Source of the DNA: Entophlyctis helioformis
Taxonomy: Eukaryota > Chytridiomycota > Chytridiomycetes > Chytridiales > Chytriomycetaceae
DNA length: 64,000 bases
Assembly (NCBI GenBank): GCA_025526915.1
Contig: JAHLKH010000139.1
Span: 1-64,000 of the forward strand
Reading direction: 5' to 3'
Of this stretch, positions 45,169 to 56,114 are shown piece after piece; within the stretch, counting starts at the first letter, position 1; every line of letters begins with the position of its first letter. Made by a program: the position numbers and the translations under genes. The notes beneath the pieces were generated by a model that was not told where the DNA came from, searched no databases, and saw only the letters and a program-made list of their open reading frames with translations.

Positions 45169-47893
45169 CTATGCCCACTGAGGTGCAAGGCCGCCGCGCA
45201 TGCCACGAAGGTACTCGACCAGCGAGACGACGCTCTTGCCGAGTTCTTGCAGGCTCCAGATGCCGATACGCCGCAGCCGTCGGTTGCGCTCGCGTTCATC
45301 TTGCACAAGCTGGGTGAGTGCACGGCCCGTCTCTTCAGACAGAATGTCGACCAGACCAGCCGCAAAGACATCCCACGCGCCGTTAAAGTTGTCCTGTGTC
45401 CAAGCCCCGCCACGCACGAATGGTTGTCGCCGCCACCGTGTGCCAATCGTGGGTCAGTTGCATTCTCTCTGGCGAGGCCCTCATCCAAGGGGATCATGGC
45501 TGCCACTCACCACATCCATCTTGACACTGAATGTGAGTGGAATGGCCGTGCGGTTGGCGTTCATGTACCCAACCACGGGCCGGATGAGCGCGTTGCTCAT
45601 GTAGCCCAGGTGCGGGTTGAGGATGGGCACCGACGCCTTGAGGTCGTTGAGCTTGACGCGACAGTGCATGACAACATGGTTGCCCTGGCCAGACTGCCCC
45701 GAAGTCACTCCAGACGCCGACGCATTAACAACAGACGTTTTGCTCATGGATCCCGACGTCGATGGATGCTGCGTGCCATAGTGTCGCACGCTCTTGAGGT
45801 GAGCAAACTTGAGGCGCGAGATGGGCAGAGGCACAAGATCCTCGAGTCTGGTGTTGGGGTCCGTGTGGTATCCGGTCTTGCGCTGCTGCTCCTCAAGAAT
45901 CTGTTGGCGCTCAGGGTGGTTCGAGATGGCTTCCTCGATCTTGTCAATGGCAACCTCGCGGATGCCGTCAAGCTCGTCCAGAATCATGTCAAATACGTCA
46001 TCTTCGTTGGACGTCTCCGGTATGAGCAGGTGCATGTCCAGATCCACATTGCCGCGTGTGACCCATGTGAGCGGGCCTGTGGCGCCAGCATTCAGATGAT
46101 CAATGGGAAGAGCGTTCATCTTGAGATGAGACTGTTGCGTCGGCCATGTGCGTGTGCGTCAGTGTATGTCATGGTTTCTCCAGTGGCATGATATGGCATG
46201 GCATGATAATGATATCGCGACATCTCCAAGTCACAGCGTACCACTTTGGCCCAGTTTCCCGGCTTGTCGTGCAAAATGTCCAGCGTCTGCGGCCGGTGCA
46301 CACTGAACAGGCAGTTGTCAAACATGCCAACGGCCGAGTCGGCGCACATCATGTCGTACAAGAGCCACTGTTTTCGGAACAGCGGAAGCTCGGCGTTGAA
46401 GATGGAGATGGAGAATGGCCGGAAGTTGGGGTTGTAGACGGTCAAGAGCAGATCCTCCACGACAAACAGCTCCATCTCAAAGTCGCCAAACTCGTGCTTG
46501 CGGCGTGTAGGCACCCAGCTGGGATCAATGATGATGTGGCGACGGTCAACCACGCCTCTCACGCCCTTGAGCTTGGCTTCTCTCACTGGCCCACGTCCTG
46601 CCGTCGCCGTCGCCGTCGCCATCGCCAGATACTAGTGTCAGCATCGAGCCGGCTTGCATACCATTTTAACAAGACAATGGCGCATACCGTCAAGCAAACG
46701 CCAAAGCGACAGGGAGATGTCGATGCGCTCCACGGTCATGTCCCAGTATGTCCAGTTGACGTCAACCTCGCCTGGCTCAAGATCGCCAAGCCCGTTTGCC
46801 AGTTTCTCCTTCCGTTTGATCTCTGTCCAAGTATCGCCGTTGCAGACGATGGACACATTCTCCAGACTCAGAGTGCCGTCGCTCCACCGAGGCACGATGG
46901 CAGACTCGAACGTGATGTTGAAGCCCGTGACGCGCGTGAGATAGTCTTGCACGACTTTGGCCACATACTCTGTCGATGCGTTTGCCCACCAGCATTGGAA
47001 GCGTCAGGATGAGATCGGAAACGCGAGCACAACAGCGCCGAGACATGGCCCTCACCTTGAAAGTGCAGACTGTTGACAATGGCGATCACGACCGACACAA
47101 ACGCTGTCGTCCGTGCCATGAGAAGCAGCGTGTTTCCCACAAAGATCCATGAGAACAGCGCCACAATGTCGTCCATCTTCATGGGCCGAACTTGGCCCAT
47201 CAGAAACAGACGGATGCGCAGCATCATCCGTGCACCCACACCGTCCACGTTGTTGATGAGAGCCTGCCGTGCCATGCGGAATGCTCTGGCTGCTTCTGTC
47301 TGTGAGATGGTTGGAGGCGTCTGCTTGGCCACAGGTGATGACGACGAAAAGAAGCGATGTGACGGAAAGCGCAGCCTGGATGGATGGCTACGCTCTGCTG
47401 AAATGGCACAAGGCCTGGACGGCTTGAGTCTGGTTGCGGCCAGCCACAGCCACCGTCGCTGCGAAGCAGACGCTGAGGCAGAGGGAGGTGCATGTGAAAA
47501 CGACGACCAGAAGCGGGCTGGCGAGATGAGGGATGTAGGAGCGGCGGACGGTGCCCACGGGCGGCGAGTTGTCCACGAGGCGGCGCCTATGGCCGAGACC
47601 GCCAGCACAGCGGTGGCGGCGCTCCAAGCAGGCAACAGCGCTGCTCTCAGCGACGCAGCAGGTCGAGTTGTGTGTGCTGCTGGTGCTATTGGTGCTGCTA
47701 CTGGTGCCGTTGGAACTGCTGGTGCTTGCAGAACTGGCCGTCGCAGAGTGGAAAGATACGTCAGAGTGCTGCGTGCTGCATGTGGTTGCTCTGTGCGTGC
47801 AGTGCTGCACACGGCTGCCCGGCCGACGCCCCAAGCGGCCCCATGCTGCGCAGCCTGTCCCGCCGGCAACACTCGCTGCCGCTCTCGACTCAT
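45169..47893 (-). CDS. MDM31: Mdm31/Mdm32 family mitochondrial inner-membrane protein
   Basis: The N-terminus from MSRERQRVLPAG is rich in Arg/Ser/Ala without acids, as expected of a mitochondrial presequence. A conserved block reads MKMDDIVALFSWIFVGNTLL (TM) and a second TM segment AFVSVVIAIVNSLHFQ. The domain follows: VVQDYLTRVTGFNITFESAI, IVPRWSDGTLSLENVSI, VDVNWTYWDMTVERIDIS, then GVVDRRHIIIDPSWVPTRR and FEMELFVVEDLLLTVYNPN. The end is LRGMRGGLAPQWA. In yeast Mdm31 is needed for mitochondrial shape, inheritance and cardiolipin balance. At least four introns are present (near 46970-47050, 46640-46680, 46120-46220, 45420-45500). It is convergent with the TM9 gene, 264 bp away. The symbol follows the closer match; Mdm32 is the alternative. 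Confidence 0.88.
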
Positions 47894-49745
47894 GCCGATC
47901 TTGCGTTGGCAAAACACGAAATTCAGCCAAAATCACATGCAACATTTTGGTTTGTGGCTCCTTGGCCGACTCGGCGCTTCTGCCCTCTCCTTCTGCCTTC
48001 TGCCCTCTCCTTCTGCCTCTCCTTCTGCCTTCTGCCTTCTGCCTTCTGCCCTCTCTCTGTTGCTGGCCAAGTGTGTTGTTCGAGTCATGCTCGCATGTAT
48101 TTTGTAAAAAAAAAAAAAACCGGGAATGGTGGGGAATCAGTGCTCACTCGCACACAAGTGAGCTTCCTCATGTCCCCCACCATAGCCCTCGAGGGAAAGC
48201 ATGGGGGGTGTAAGCCCCTGCATTAAAACCCTCGGTTCCCAGTCGCCTGTCTTGGTCATCCGCCGTCGTCACTTCCTGCCATGGTGCCGCCCCTTCGCTT
48301 CCAGGTGCCTCGGCGTCTCCAGTACAGGCGCAAGCGCGAAAGGAGCCGATAGGGAACCTCCACGACAAGTGGCAGGCGTCGAGGAGACCGTCACGGGGCA
48401 ACGAGGATCCACCGAATGCGTCGGAGTAGGCAGAATAGACGAGGAAGCACCGAGGCGGAAGACCAAAGACGGCCGGCGCGGGATTGAACCCAGGGATTGA
48501 ACCCATATGGGTTGAAAGTATATAGAAGAGAAAGAGTAGACGGTAGAGACGGTAGAAGAGCAGGCGTTAGCTTGCTCATGCGGTGGGCAAGTGGTGATGT
48601 ACGAGTCATGCCGCGTGTATGCCCACCGCTTGGTGGCTGCTGGCTGCAGCTGCTGGCCGCTGGGTGCCGGCATCTCGGCACAGCGCTCGTGTTGCCACTG
48701 GCGTCGTTCACCAAGGGTCGGTGGAACGAACGGCCAACTTGGACTCGGTGAAGACGGTCGGGACTCGGAAGGTTGCTGTTGTCCGCACAGACGCTAAAGG
48801 TCCGTCCCGTTTCACGGGCCAAGGAGGGCGGTCAAGGCGGTCCAGTGCGGGAGCTGCCGTGCCGTTGCAGCCACCGTGCAGTATCTGTAGTAGTTGTTGT
48901 CGTGGAGAATGGCGTTCAAGGCGGCGGGGAGAGGTCCTCGTTTTATACTTGCACAGCGGGAAAGCTTCTTCAGGACAAGCAGCAGGGGGGTGATGTGGCA
49001 GGGCTGTGCCGATGGCGGGATCTGGCGGTGGGCAGGCGGATCTTGCTATCGTCTTGTCATCGTCAGTCACAGTCTGCCCGTTGCTCCTGTCGGAGGTGGC
49101 GCGAAAGGCGAGTGACTCGACGCGAAAGTCAGATTTCTTGACGCGATTGTTGCTCGGCAACCAGACGACGGCACAAGGGGGAGGGGGAGCGCGGAGAGCA
49201 CGGGGGAGAGAGCACGGAGAGCACGGAAGGAACGAGCCGGGCAACCGAAACAGACGAGCAGACTCGTGTTGGCTGTAGCAGGGCAGGCCCCATCTGCAGC
49301 AACGCAGGCGTCTCTGGCTTACCATCTGGCCGAGCTCGTCTTGGAGCACCTTGGCTGGCCGTTGCACCGTCGACGGAACCGAGCAACGCCAGCGCATCGC
49401 TGCGTGTCGTCGCGCCACAGCATCGCATACCTCGGGGCGGAGGCGGAGGCCCGAGCGAGTGCTGTGCGAGGGTTGTGGCAGGGGTGTCGGAGTGTCGGCA
49501 TGGATGCGCAGAGCAAGGATGGGGCGGAAGGTGGCGAGCGTGAGGGTCGGAGGACGAGAGTGGCGCGCTCGACAGGCTGGTTGGGCCAGGCAGCTCGACG
49601 ACGGATCTGCCATCCGCAGTCGTCCTGTCGTCCTGTGCTAGTTGCTGCTTGCAGTCGATGCGCCGGTGTGTCGAGGGCACCGTGTGTGGATGGATAGAGC
49701 GAGTGCACCGAGCAACGGTCGTTGCCCACCGTCGAATGCCCAGCC
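47894..49745. other. Gene-poor stretch with a poly-A run and tRNA-like B-box repeats
   Basis: No convincing gene is seen. The stretch contains repeated CTTCTGCCTTCTGCC pyrimidine units (47970-48055), a run of 14 A (48107-48120), a direct repeat GGGATTGAACCCA (48480-48505), a perfect 14-bp palindrome AACCCATATGGGTT (48500-48513) and several open frames of chance type, the largest 301 codons on the minus strand (48708-49613). It may contain the promoters of Mdm31 and of the TCAIM-like gene. Confidence 0.5.
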
Positions 49746-50284
49746 ATGCGCGTGCCTTTCAAGTCGAACGCAGCAGCCACGCGAATCCAAACATTTCCGG
49801 TGCTTTCAACGACGACATCCAACGACGGCATCCCACGACAAGGTCCAGCGACGGCAATGAGCAGCAGCAGCAGCACGGGATCAGCACTCGCAACGTCGCT
49901 CGCACGCAAGTACCTCTCCCAGTTTGTGCGGCGGGTGCATCCAGACTTCTTCACAGCGTTCCCAGACGCCCGCAAGACAAACGAGTCGTCGCTGCAGGTC
50001 GTCAACTCGGTCATGGCCGACCTGATGGCTGCCGGCGGTCAGTCGTCGTCGTCTCAGCATGCCGGCACAGGCACTGGTGGTGGCCGATCAGCACGGATGC
50101 AGCTGCCGGCTGCGTTTGACCAGTCGCATGCGGTGCACTTCTTCCGCATGCAGCAGCAGCAGCCGTCGTCGTCGTCGTCGTCGTCGGTGTTGGCTGCGAG
50201 GCCGTCTGACGCTGTGCAGACGCAGCAACTCTCTCAGTTGACGCACACCATATCGGCATTCGCTGTGCCGACCGCAGCCATTTC

Positions 50285-50383
<99 letters not shown>

Positions 50384-51182
50384 ACAACAACAACAACGGC
50401 CACAGCGACAGCCAGTCAGCATCACACCGCTCATGTTCCGGACGCTTGCGCAGCCAAAGCAGGTGGATCTGTATCTGCTGCTGCTGGCTCGCTCCTTCCT
50501 GGACCTGTTTGCCAAGAGCGGCGTCGAGATGGATGCCGGCGACCTGGACAGCATCGAGGATCGCATCCGATCCGTGTCTGGACTGACGGGCTTTGACGGC
50601 AAGCAGGGTCTTGGCCGCAGCAGTGGCCGCAGCAGTGGCGTGCACGGACAGCAGCCCACGCCGCGTGAACGGTTTGATGCAGTGTTGCGGTGGGATGCAG
50701 GACGCACAGATGCAGCGATCGCATCCATGTACCGTGGGTCGGCAGACACGGCATCGCACCGGCTGGAGCGCAGCCGATTGTCGGTGCCAGACTGGATGGC
50801 GCCACATGGATCGCTTGGCAGGCAAGCCAGGCAACCGCAGCATCGCCGACAGCCGCCACAGCACATCGAGGATGCGTCTATGCCAGACATGTCAGCCTAT
50901 CCGTTTGTGTTCTTTCATGCGTCGTTGGATGCAGACTGTCGGCGGCAGGCCATCACGCGGCTGCATGCACACGCCGACTTTCTTGGATACCACGAGCATT
51001 GGCGCGAGGTGCCGCTGATGTTTGTCAAGGGCGAGACTGGTGCTGGTGGTGCTGCTGGTGCTGGGCAAGGTGGCGAGGAGAGTGCAGGCTGCAGTCAGAT
51101 ATCCATGCGAGACGGGCTCGTGATTGTGCCGCACACGTTTACACCGATGGCGCTGCTTGTGTTCCTTGAAGGAATGAAGTGA
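49746..51182 (+). CDS. TCAIM-like protein (DUF4460/DUF4461)
   Basis: A single exon of up to 479 codons. The N-terminal region RKYLSQFVRRVHPDFFTAFP, continuing with TNESSLQVVNSVMADL, is the J-like DUF4460 motif with HPD. The C-terminal part PLMFVKGETG and SMRDGLVIVPHTFTPMALLV matches DUF4461. Both domains make up vertebrate TCAIM, a mitochondrial protein that binds alpha-ketoglutarate dehydrogenase. The upstream ATG (49746) adds an Arg/Ala/Thr-rich segment (MRVPFKSNAAATRIQ) that could be a mitochondrial presequence; an ATG at 49857 would give a shorter form. A run of about 37 glutamines (50287-50397) splits the protein, flanked by shorter Gln and Ser runs. The enzymatic role is unknown. Confidence 0.75.
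50287..50397 (+). repeat. CAG/CAA triplet array encoding about 37 glutamines
   Basis: Nearly pure CAG for about 28 units, then CAG/CAA mixed, inside the TCAIM-like reading frame. The interruption by CAA only at the 3' end suggests expansion from the 5' side. Confidence 0.9.
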
Positions 51183-51315
51183 GCTGAGTGGATGGGATGG
51201 GATGAGATGGATGAGATGGGATGAGATGCTTTGCAGATACACGAGCAGTGTGTGGACACGATCTATGTATTGGTACTAGTAACGATGTGTGGGACAGATT
51301 AGGGAGGCATCATGC

Positions 51316-53247
51316 TCAGGCAGTCTCGACCTTCTTGAGCTCGGTGGGCTCGTCAAACGTGACGCCGTTGTGCTTGATGGCGTAGGTGCGCGCATCCGCA
51401 ATGCCCTTCTCGACGTCGACCAAGTACAGGATCGGGAGACCAAGACAAACAGCACGAGGATCGACACCATGCCGTAGCGGATGTCCTTGGTGGCGGCCGA
51501 GACAGCGCCGACAAGGATCGAGCCGATCCACGACGAGCCACGGTCGGCGAGGGCCGCAAGACCAAAGAAGCGCGACTCGGAGCCCTTGGGGATGAGCTCG
51601 GTGAACATGACCTTGCCGAACGTGGTGACGGCGCCGTACGCGAAGCCGTACCAGCCAATGGCGGCGTACGCCTCCCACTTCTTGACGAGACCAAACGGCA
51701 GGTTGAAGAAGCCGAGGGCGGCGTACAGGGGGATGATCATGGCAACGTACACGCAGAAGATGACCATGCTCTTGGACGACACGTGGAACTTGGACTGCAC
51801 CTTGAGCAGCACCACGTTGCCAATGAGCGACGTCACGGGGAACATGAGCGCGACAAAGAGCGTCTCGGCACCCTGCATGCCGAGCTTGTCCGACGAGAAC
51901 AGGATCGAGATCTGGGCAAGCGTGCTCATGCCGTCACCGTAGAAGAAGAAGGCGAGGATGTACTTGAACGTGTTGGGCAGCTCGCGGAACTTGGACAGCG
52001 TGATGCCAATCTCCTTGATCGAGAACACAAGGTAGTTCTGGCCAGACGGGATCGGCGGGCCGGGACGCGACTGGAGACGGGCCCACGAGAAGATGCCGAG
52101 CGCGAGCCAGTAGACACCGCAGGCAGTGATGAGGAACTCCATGAAGAGCACGTTGGAGTTGGTGACAAAGAGCGTGGCGGCACCAATGAAGATGGCGCCG
52201 AAGCCGGTGGCAAACGAGGCAACGTTGGAGTAGGTCTGGATGGACGCGGCGCGCTCGTCGTACGTCTGCACGGGGCCGTTGTAGTTGGGGTCCTTGGAGC
52301 CGCCAAAGCGCGACTCGGGGTGGTTGATGACCATGGGGTCGTTGCGGGCGAGGAGCGGGAGGTAGCCGTCCAGGAAGATGTACGACACGGCCTGGAGCAC
52401 GGTGATGAGAATGACGAGCATCGAGGCGAGCCAGTAGAGCTCGGGGGTGTGGGCGATGGGCATGGCCATGCACGACACGGCACCGCCAATGCCGAGACCG
52501 ACGAGCAGCTTCTTGCGGTACGGGCCGTAGTCGGCGAAGCTGGCAAGACCAACAAAGAGGATGGCTGGATCAGGACAGCGAAGCCGAGGATGTAGTTGAT
52601 GTAGCCAATGTTGGAGATCTCGGTGCCGGCGACCTTGATGATGCAGGCGGGGAGCTTGGCGGGGTCGATGACATCGCCCGAGATGATGCCCTCCTTGTTG
52701 AGGATGGCGGTGGACTCTTCTGTGCACTTGATGCTGTAATGGGGGGATAAGGGAGGCAGGTTGTGTGAGTGATGGGTTGTGACGGGCGAGATGGGCGAGA
52801 TGGCGAGATGGCGAGATGAGCGTGCATGTGCACCAGCCCGGTGGCATCTCCGCCAGCCGCACGTGACGCGCAACAACCAAAGCCACGGTGTGCTCGTGAC
52901 TGTTCAACGGCTGAAAATCTGCAGCGGTCGAGTCAAGGGACGAGCGGCTGGCTGGTGCGATGGGATCGTGCAGGGCGGCTCGGGGGCAGGCATGGGCAGG
53001 CGGCAGGCATGGGCAGGCAGGCAGAGAGGACGTACTTGGGGTGGCCGTCAAACGTGCCGTTGGCACGGGTGAGCACCTGCAGGATCAGCGGGAACACAAT
53101 CAGACGGCCCATCTGGCCGACAGCCGACATGGCCGAGTTGTAGAGCCAGAAGCCCCACAGCTCGCCGCGGGTGGTGACGGGCTCGATGCGGTAGTCGTCC
53201 TCGTCGGGGATCGCAGTCGCGGGGATGACCTTCTTGTCGTCAGCCAT
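51316..53247 (-). CDS. ATG22: Atg22-type vacuolar amino-acid effluxer (MFS)
   Basis: Exon 1 (53247-53036) encodes MADDKKVIPA and TRGELWGFWLYNSAMSAVGQ, the typical Atg22 opening. Exon 2 (52733-51316) carries the rest: NIGYINYILGFAVLIQ, FADYGPYRKKLLVGLGIGG, the central loop SRFGGSKDPNYNGPVQTYDE and about twelve TM segments, ending with LVDVEKGIADARTYAIKHNG. Atg22 exports amino acids from the vacuole after autophagic breakdown. Two single-base deletions break the frame, near 52562 (one base missing in CAGCCA-TCCTC) and near 51440 (CTTGG-TCTCCC). Adding one base at each gives exactly 543 codons with family-like sequence throughout. These are probably assembly errors rather than decay, because codon usage and both flanks are intact. 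Confidence 0.88.
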
Positions 53248-53764
53248 TGGGTCTGCGAGCGAGCAGGTTGGTGTGTTGTGTGTGTCGGTGTCAGTTGGAT
53301 GTGTGCACAGTCAGTAGCAGGCAAGAGCGGGGACTGGCGATGCTCATATGCTGTCTGTGGCCGTGGATGGCGGCATCGGCACCAGCGAATCCACACGGGC
53401 TGCCACCAACGGACTACCATGGCGTGGATGGCGTGCACTCGGCATGCGGCATGCAACTGGCGGCATTCGGCACGTGGAGCAGGCGGGGCAGGCGGGGCAC
53501 GGCAGGGCAACAGCCACCTACAAGTTGTCTATGGGCGGCGTGCGAGGGGGCAGCAGGCGCTCTTTTGTAGTGCGCAGCAGCCCAAGCGCCGTCAGCACCA
53601 CGGCTGAACATCAAGGCCGTCCAGGCTCAAATCTGAGGGTTCACTGACGCTGGCGCTGTCGCTGACGCTGGCGTTGTCTGAAACAGCGCCTCCGCAGGGT
53701 CACCTGATCAGACACGGCCCAAACAATCAGACGCGGCTGAGAACAACAGCGTGTTTGTGGCTTC

Positions 53765-53802
<38 letters not shown>

Positions 53803-54419
53803 GTTGGCGCCGTCCGTCAACAGAGCAGGATTGACTGGCTGCACTGTGACAGGTCATGAGACGACGGCCAGCTGGCGAGGGTCCTCGTGCGTGGATCGTT
53901 TCAGGGAGATGCGTGGGATCTGGCTTGAGCGTGTCCAGCCGTCTGTGCTGTCTGCACAGTGCTGCGTCGTGCTGCTGCACTGTCAGCCAACGCACGGCAT
54001 GCTCGCCACTGGATCTCCTTCGACCCCCACCACATGCATGCATTGCATGCCTTGTAAGCAGACGCCCCGCACGAGGATGCCCGGCACGAGGATGCCCAGC
54101 CGAGCCAAGCCGAGTCATGGCAACAGGCCGATCGGCGCAGCAGACACATCCCGCCGTGTGCACCAGCCCGGCCGTCGCAGAGCGTGCCTGCCGTGCGGGC
54201 CAAGGCAGCGTGTGCGAGCGATCCCCGCCATGCCACGCACAGACGACACCGCAGACACAGACCGGCCGCCTTCGCCTCAGACTGCCCTCTGACCGCCCAC
54301 GCCCTCTGACCGCTCGCACCGTTGTTCCGCGAGAGCGTCTGTGCCTCCGCCTGCGTCGTCGATTGGCTGCTGCTTGTGCCTGTTGTCCTCGCAGCGACAC
54401 ACCGCCGCACGCACTCGCC
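53248..54419. other. Intergenic stretch with TGGC microsatellite
   Basis: Only chance frames are seen. A (TGGC) run lies at about 53766-53801 and GCTGTCGCTGACGCTGGCG repeats at 53650-53680. The frame of the phosphatase gene stays open upstream to 53856, but that part shows no conserved sequence, so it is not claimed. The promoters of Atg22 (minus) and the phosphatase (plus) must lie here. Confidence 0.5.
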
Positions 54420-54464
54420 ATGACCGCCAGTGCAAGGCCGACTGCCCGCACGCTCAGGCACAAC

Positions 54465-54495
<31 letters not shown>

Positions 54496-55889
54496 TCAAA
54501 CAGCAGCTCCAGCAGCAGCAGCCGTCCAAGTCCCCGCCGCGCACTGCCAGCCGCCCCCAGCCGCAGGCGTTGCCCTTGGCGTCTGCGTCGTCGCTGCCGG
54601 CCGCCGTGCCGGACAGAGCAGCCGCCGGTGCTGCCATCGCACACCCGCAGCCAGTGCCCACAGGCACACCGCAGCCGCCGGCCGTCGATCCCCCGCTCAA
54701 GAGCCTCGTGCGGGCCGCCATCCTGGCACGGGTCGAGGCCGAGGCACCGCTCATCGCATACCTGCAGACCCGCCTGTCCAACCCGCTCACCAACGCCTTT
54801 GCCGACGTGGCCTCGCTGCTGGGCACGCACCACGCCTTCCTGCTCCTCACGCCGACGCTGTTCTGGTTCACGGGCGACGTGGTGTCGTCGTCGGTGCGCA
54901 TCTACGCTCTCGGCCTGGTGGGCGTGCTCGCCTGGTGCAACCTGGGCACCGGCATGCTCAAGGACGCCATGAGTCTGCCGCGGCCGCCGACGCACACGGT
55001 GCAGCGCCGCGCCGAGCTCAAGTCGTCGGCGCTCGAGTACGGCTTCCCGTCGACGCACACGGCGAATGCCGTGGGCTTCTCGCTGTTCACGGCGTGCTTG
55101 TATGCGCGTGTGGCGCCGGGCGACTCGGCCACGTGGTGGTGGCTGGCGGCCGTGCTGTTCGAGTACGCGGCCGTGGTGGCCGCGAGCCGCATCCTCAAGG
55201 GCATGCACTCGTTTGTGGATCTGGCCGGCGGCGCCGTCGTCGGCGTCGTGGTGGCGTGTGTGCAGCTGTGGCTGCTGGACAGCGTCGAGGCGGCGATGCT
55301 GTCGGACATGGGCCAGATGGTGCCGTTCCTGGTGTTTCTGGTCGCGGTGCTGGCGCTGGTCATGCATCCGGATCCCGACGGGCCGTGTCCGTGCTACGAC
55401 GACAGCCTGTGTTTCCTGGCCGCATGGACTGGCGCGGTGACGGGCGTGTGGCACAACATCCAGGTCGTGCAGCGATCGGCCGAGATGGCCGCCGCGTCGG
55501 TCCAGCTGGCGCAGCAGCTGAGCGTGTGGAGCGTGCTGATGCGGCTGGTGTTTGGCACGGCGTTCCTGGCCGCGTGGCGGTATGGCATGAAGCGCTTCTG
55601 TGTCGGCGCGCTGCCACTTGTGATGGCTCGCATCGGCGGCATGTTTGGCGGATCTGGCGCGAGTGGCAAGCACGCGGCATCCTGCGAATGCCACCACGGC
55701 CCGTCCACAGCAACAGCAACAGCAACAGCAACAACAAAGGCACCAAGTGGCGCATCCGATGCCGCGCTGTCCACATACCGCCTGCCCAAGTACGAGCTCG
55801 AGAGCATCGTGCGGTTTGTGGTGTACGCCGGCATTGGTCTGCTGACGGCAGACACGATCCCCGTGTGCTTTGTTCTTCTCGGCATCTGA
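54420..55889 (+). CDS. Long-chain base-1-phosphate phosphatase (PAP2 family, Lcb3/SGPP type)
   Basis: A single exon of 489 codons from MTASARPTARTL, after a Gln-rich leader. PAP2 motifs are KDAMSLPRPPTH (motif 1), EYGFPSTHTANA (motif 2, PSxH) and SRILKGMHSFVD (motif 3). PCPCYDDSLCFLAAWTGAVT is characteristic of sphingoid-base phosphate phosphatases such as yeast Lcb3/Ysr3 and human SGPP1. It dephosphorylates dihydrosphingosine/sphingosine-1-phosphate at the ER, returning the base to ceramide synthesis. About eight TM segments follow the first motif. A Thr/Ala/Ser insertion with CAACAG repeats (55705-55735) lies before the last TM. Residues before about 90 are low complexity and the exact start is uncertain. 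Confidence 0.88.
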
Positions 55890-56114
55890 TCCCTCGCACG
55901 TCCATCCCCCTATCTATCCACCATAAAGGTCTTCATCTCCTCAGTCCGGCCGAGCTCAGCTCACATGGCACACGTCACTCCAACCCGAAGAAAGCCGCTT
56001 TCGCCTCCCTTCAGTGTGCTGCTGATCGTCCCACTGCGATGACCTGGCATCGAGAATGGATCCTCTGAGGATGTCGGTCTTGTTCGTTGACCAAAAACCC
56101 GCCAGATCGTGACG

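Noticed and set aside
48480..48600. Intron-containing tRNA gene on the minus strand
   Set aside because: B-box-like text is present, but no acceptor stem, D arm or paired T stem could be built around it.
48708..49613. 301-codon minus-strand frame (MADPSSSCLAQ...)
   Set aside because: It has Pro/Ser/Arg-rich chance composition, no domain and no introns or start context; other frames over the same DNA are open too.
53856..54419. N-terminal extension of the phosphatase frame (188 codons upstream of the chosen ATG)
   Set aside because: Open but Arg/Pro/Cys-rich without conservation to Lcb3-type proteins; the ATG at 54420 directly precedes the plausible leader.
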